Assembly (NCBI GenBank): GCA_963708245.1 | Contig: OY970201.1 | Coordinates: 496,001-560,000, forward strand | Origin: CAVYXK01 sp963708245 | GTDB taxonomy: Bacteria > Pseudomonadota > Alphaproteobacteria > Acetobacterales > Acetobacteraceae | DNA length: 64,000 nucleotides | Direction: 5' to 3' | Part shown: positions 61,663 to 64,000 of the stretch, one piece after another | Layout of the letters: each line of letters starts with the position of its first letter | Numbering within the stretch: position 1 is the first letter of the stretch | The notes under the pieces: generated by a model | The model's database searches: none | What the model was told of the DNA's origin: nothing | What the model saw: the letters and a program-made list of their open reading frames with translations, nothing else | Program-made: the position numbers and the translations under genes

Positions 61663-64000
61663 CGGCCGCGCACCCGATCATACGTGCGACGATGCGCCTG
61701 CAGCTCCACAAGGGGTTCACGTTTGCCGACGCCGCACGGCTTGCGCCGTATATGGCACGTCTGGGCATCAGCCATCTCTATTCCTCGCCGATCCTGACCG
61801 CTCGGACCGGCTCGATGCACGGCTACGACGTGACCGACCCGAACCGCATCAACCCCGAGCTGGGCGGCGAGGATGGTTTCCGTTGCCTGGTCGCCGCGCT
61901 GCGGGCCGAAGGGCTTGGACTGATCGTCGATATCGTTCCCAACCACATGTTGGTGGACTCCGCCAACGCATGGTGGCAGGACGTGCTGCGCCGCGGTCAG
62001 GCAAGCCCATATGCCAAGACATTCGATATCGACTGGCACCCGGACAATCCCCTGCTTGATAGCAAACTGCTGGTCCCCGTGCTCGGGCGCCAATACGGCG
62101 ACGTGCTGGCCGCAGGCGAGATCACGCTAACTCGCGGCCCCACGGAATGGCAGGCCCGCTATTTCCACCGTGTGTTTCCCATTGCGCCATGCGATCAGTC
62201 GGAGATCGATATGCTGTCGCCTACCGCCTATGACCCGGCGACAGAGGACGGACGCACGCGCCTGCATCGGTTGCTGGAGCGGCAGCACTATCGCCTCGCC
62301 TGGTGGCGCACCGCCGCCGATGAAATCAATTGGCGCCGCTTCTTCGATATCAACGGGCTGGTCGGCGTGCGGGTGGAAGATCCCGACGTGTTCGAGGCCA
62401 CTCACGCACTGCTGTTCGGCCTGTACGCCGAGGGCCTGATCGATGGCCTACGCATCGATCACGTCGATGGCCTTGCCGATCCGCGCGGCTACTGCCGTCG
62501 CCTGCGCACCCGTTTGCACGAGCTGGCGCCGGAGCGGACACCGTATATCGTGGTTGAAAAGATACTCGGCGCGCAGGAGAAATTGGCCGACACCTGGGGC
62601 GTGGACGGCACCACCGGCTATGACTTTATGGATGAAGTCAACGCGGTGCAACACGACCCGGAAGCGCGACCAGCGCTCGAAACTCTCTGGGCCATGTTGT
62701 CGGGTCGGCCCGCGGCGTTCGAGCAGGAAGACGTGGCGGCACGTCGCGAACTGCTGGAGCGCAGCTTCGTCGCGCCACTCGATAGCGCTGTTGCGGCACT
62801 GCATCGCGTGGCGCTGCATCAGCCCGAGACTCGAGATACCTCTCGGCCCGCGCTGCGACGCGCTGTGGTGGAACTGCTCGCGCATTTCCCGGTCTATCGA
62901 ACCTATGCCGTCGGTGATGATCGCCCGGCATCGGACGGACCTGTCCTCGCGCAGGCACTCGACGGCGCCTGTAATGCAAGGGGCCTCGCCGATCCGTCTG
63001 TGACTGCATTCATTGTCGATTGCCTGCGCGCGCCCGACCGGCCAGCCCAGCGCGTCGCCGCAACGCGCTTGCAGCAGCTCAGCGCGCCCATTGCCGCCAA
63101 GGCGGTCGAGGACACCGCATTTTATCGCTACGGCCGCCTTTTGTCCCGCAACGACGTCGGGTTCAATGCCGCACGCCTGGGCATTGAGGTAGCCGAGTTC
63201 CACCATCGCTGCATTGCCCGGCGCGCGAGCTTCCCCGATGCGATGATCGCTACCGCGACGCACGATCACAAGCGCGGCGAGGACGTGCGTGCGCGTCTTG
63301 CCGTGATCAGCGAGATGGCGGACGAATGGGAAGCCACCCTGCGGCACTGGATGGCAATGAATGCAGTGCACCGTACCACCGTCGATGGCACCCCCGCGCC
63401 CTCGCCTGGTGATGAGGTCATGCTGTATCAGACGATCGTAGGTACTTGGCCGACAATGCTGGACCCCACCGATGACGTCCGACGCGGCCAATTCGTCGCG
63501 CGGATCGCCGGCTGGCAGGAGAAGGCCCTGCGCGAGGCGAAGCTCGCCACAAGCTGGACATCGCCGAACCAGCGATACGAAAGGGCAGCACGGCAATTCC
63601 TCGATCGGATTATGGACGCAGAGAGCGCGTTCCCCGCCGAGATGGCTCGCTTTGCCAACCGCATTGCCCCGGCAGGCGCCGTCAACGGGCTGGCACAGGT
63701 GCTACTGAAGCTGACGGCGCCTGGTGTGCCGGACTTTTTCCAGGGGACGGAGTTCTGGGATCAAAGCCTCGTCGACCCCGATAACCGCCGCCCTGTCGAT
63801 TTCGACGAGCGCGAGAGGACACTCGAAGCAGCCCGCTCGCCGATCGAACTGGCAACGAGCTGGCGTGACGGCCGGGTGAAACAGGCCTTGATCGCGCGGG
63901 TAATGGCGGCGCGCCGGCAACGGCCGACACTGTTCGCGCGCGGCGACTACACGCCGCTGGAGGTCGAAGGACCACGCGCGGTCCACGTTATTGCTTTTGC
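61659..64000 (+). CDS. treY: Malto-oligosyltrehalose synthase, partial at window end
   Basis: A GH13 enzyme open to the last base (about 780 codons; the family is usually somewhat longer, so the C-terminus lies outside). It starts with ATG 61659 overlapping malQ: RLQLHKGFTFADAARLAPYM, then GISHLYSSPILTARTGSMHG and YDVTDPNRINPELGGEDGF, all TreY-specific. Catalytic Asp is in GLIDGLRIDHVDGLADPRGY, Glu in TPYIVVEKILGAQEKL, Asp in TATHDHKRGEDVRARL. It isomerises the reducing end of maltodextrin to a trehalosyl unit for TreZ. Confidence 0.96.
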   Translation, partial: MTAAHPIIRATMRLQLHKGFTFADAARLAPYMARLGISHLYSSPILTARTGSMHGYDVTDPNRINPELGGEDGFRCLVAALRAEGLGLIVDIVPNHMLVDSANAWWQDVLRRGQASPYAKTFDIDWHPDNPLLDSKLLVPVLGRQYGDVLAAGEITLTRGPTEWQARYFHRVFPIAPCDQSEIDMLSPTAYDPATEDGRTRLHRLLERQHYRLAWWRTAADEINWRRFFDINGLVGVRVEDPDVFEATHALLFGLYAEGLIDGLRIDHVDGLADPRGYCRRLRTRLHELAPERTPYIVVEKILGAQEKLADTWGVDGTTGYDFMDEVNAVQHDPEARPALETLWAMLSGRPAAFEQEDVAARRELLERSFVAPLDSAVAALHRVALHQPETRDTSRPALRRAVVELLAHFPVYRTYAVGDDRPASDGPVLAQALDGACNARGLADPSVTAFIVDCLRAPDRPAQRVAATRLQQLSAPIAAKAVEDTAFYRYGRLLSRNDVGFNAARLGIEVAEFHHRCIARRASFPDAMIATATHDHKRGEDVRARLAVISEMADEWEATLRHWMAMNAVHRTTVDGTPAPSPGDEVMLYQTIVGTWPTMLDPTDDVRRGQFVARIAGWQEKALREAKLATSWTSPNQRYERAARQFLDRIMDAESAFPAEMARFANRIAPAGAVNGLAQVLLKLTAPGVPDFFQGTEFWDQSLVDPDNRRPVDFDERERTLEAARSPIELATSWRDGRVKQALIARVMAARRQRPTLFARGDYTPLEVEGPRAVHVIAF

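Overview
The window is high-GC DNA from an alphaproteobacterium. The family Acetobacteraceae (Rhodospirillales) is my best guess, by inference from gene content: fliX (an alphaproteobacterial flagellar regulator gene), a DksA that lacks the four-cysteine zinc finger, short bipartite intergenic palindromes, and a very large glycogen/trehalose operon. I see no rRNA, tRNA or CRISPR array.

Layout. 0-4 kb: scattered small genes (a VOC protein, two cupins, a SnoaL-like exported protein, a histidine-rich peptide) and a Fic remnant. 3.9-6.9 kb: dksA and fliX on the minus strand, divergent from flgI, flgJ and a flgN-like gene. 7.2-11.2 kb: a frameshifted PhyH-type dioxygenase, a GT4 glycosyltransferase and an otnK-otnC acid-sugar pair. 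11.2-14.9 kb: a histone-H1-like protein and prpD-prpC. 15.0-18.4 kb: a hydantoin-type cluster (cyclic-amide hydrolase, membrane protein, N-carbamoyl-D-amino acid hydrolase, convergent racemase). 18.4-27.6 kb: a nucleotidyltransferase-based gene pair, an orphan ParA with a CopD-like protein, ppk-ppx, SCO1-DUF2946, and a Tat-exported ABC binding protein. 27.7-29.6 kb: minCDE. 29.6-32.5 kb: an IS1595-type element with two passenger membrane-protein genes. 32.5-36.9 kb: tandem polysaccharide-deacetylase-like genes, a glycine-zipper lipoprotein, a CBS protein and a frameshifted IPNS-like dioxygenase. 37.0-38.6 kb: a broken IS630 element beside a decayed arylsulfatase. 38.9-46.7 kb: an MBL-MFS-ygfZ-methyltransferase operon, YkuD, a frameshifted ribA, a response regulator, a DUF29 protein and xthA. 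46.9-64.0 kb: glgE, treS-mak, glgB, glgX, treZ, malQ and treY, all on the plus strand and nearly all overlapping by 4-8 bases. treY runs off the window end.

How they fit together. The 17-kb terminal operon combines the GlgE route (TreS-Mak makes maltose 1-phosphate, GlgE polymerises it, GlgB branches the glucan) with glucan-to-trehalose conversion (TreY/TreZ) and glucan recycling (GlgX/MalQ). It therefore encodes a closed trehalose-glucan cycle. Four genes (the phyH-like gene, the IPNS-like gene, ribA and glgE) each carry what looks like one extra base. Because ribA and glgE sit in otherwise intact contexts, consensus error must be considered before true gene loss.
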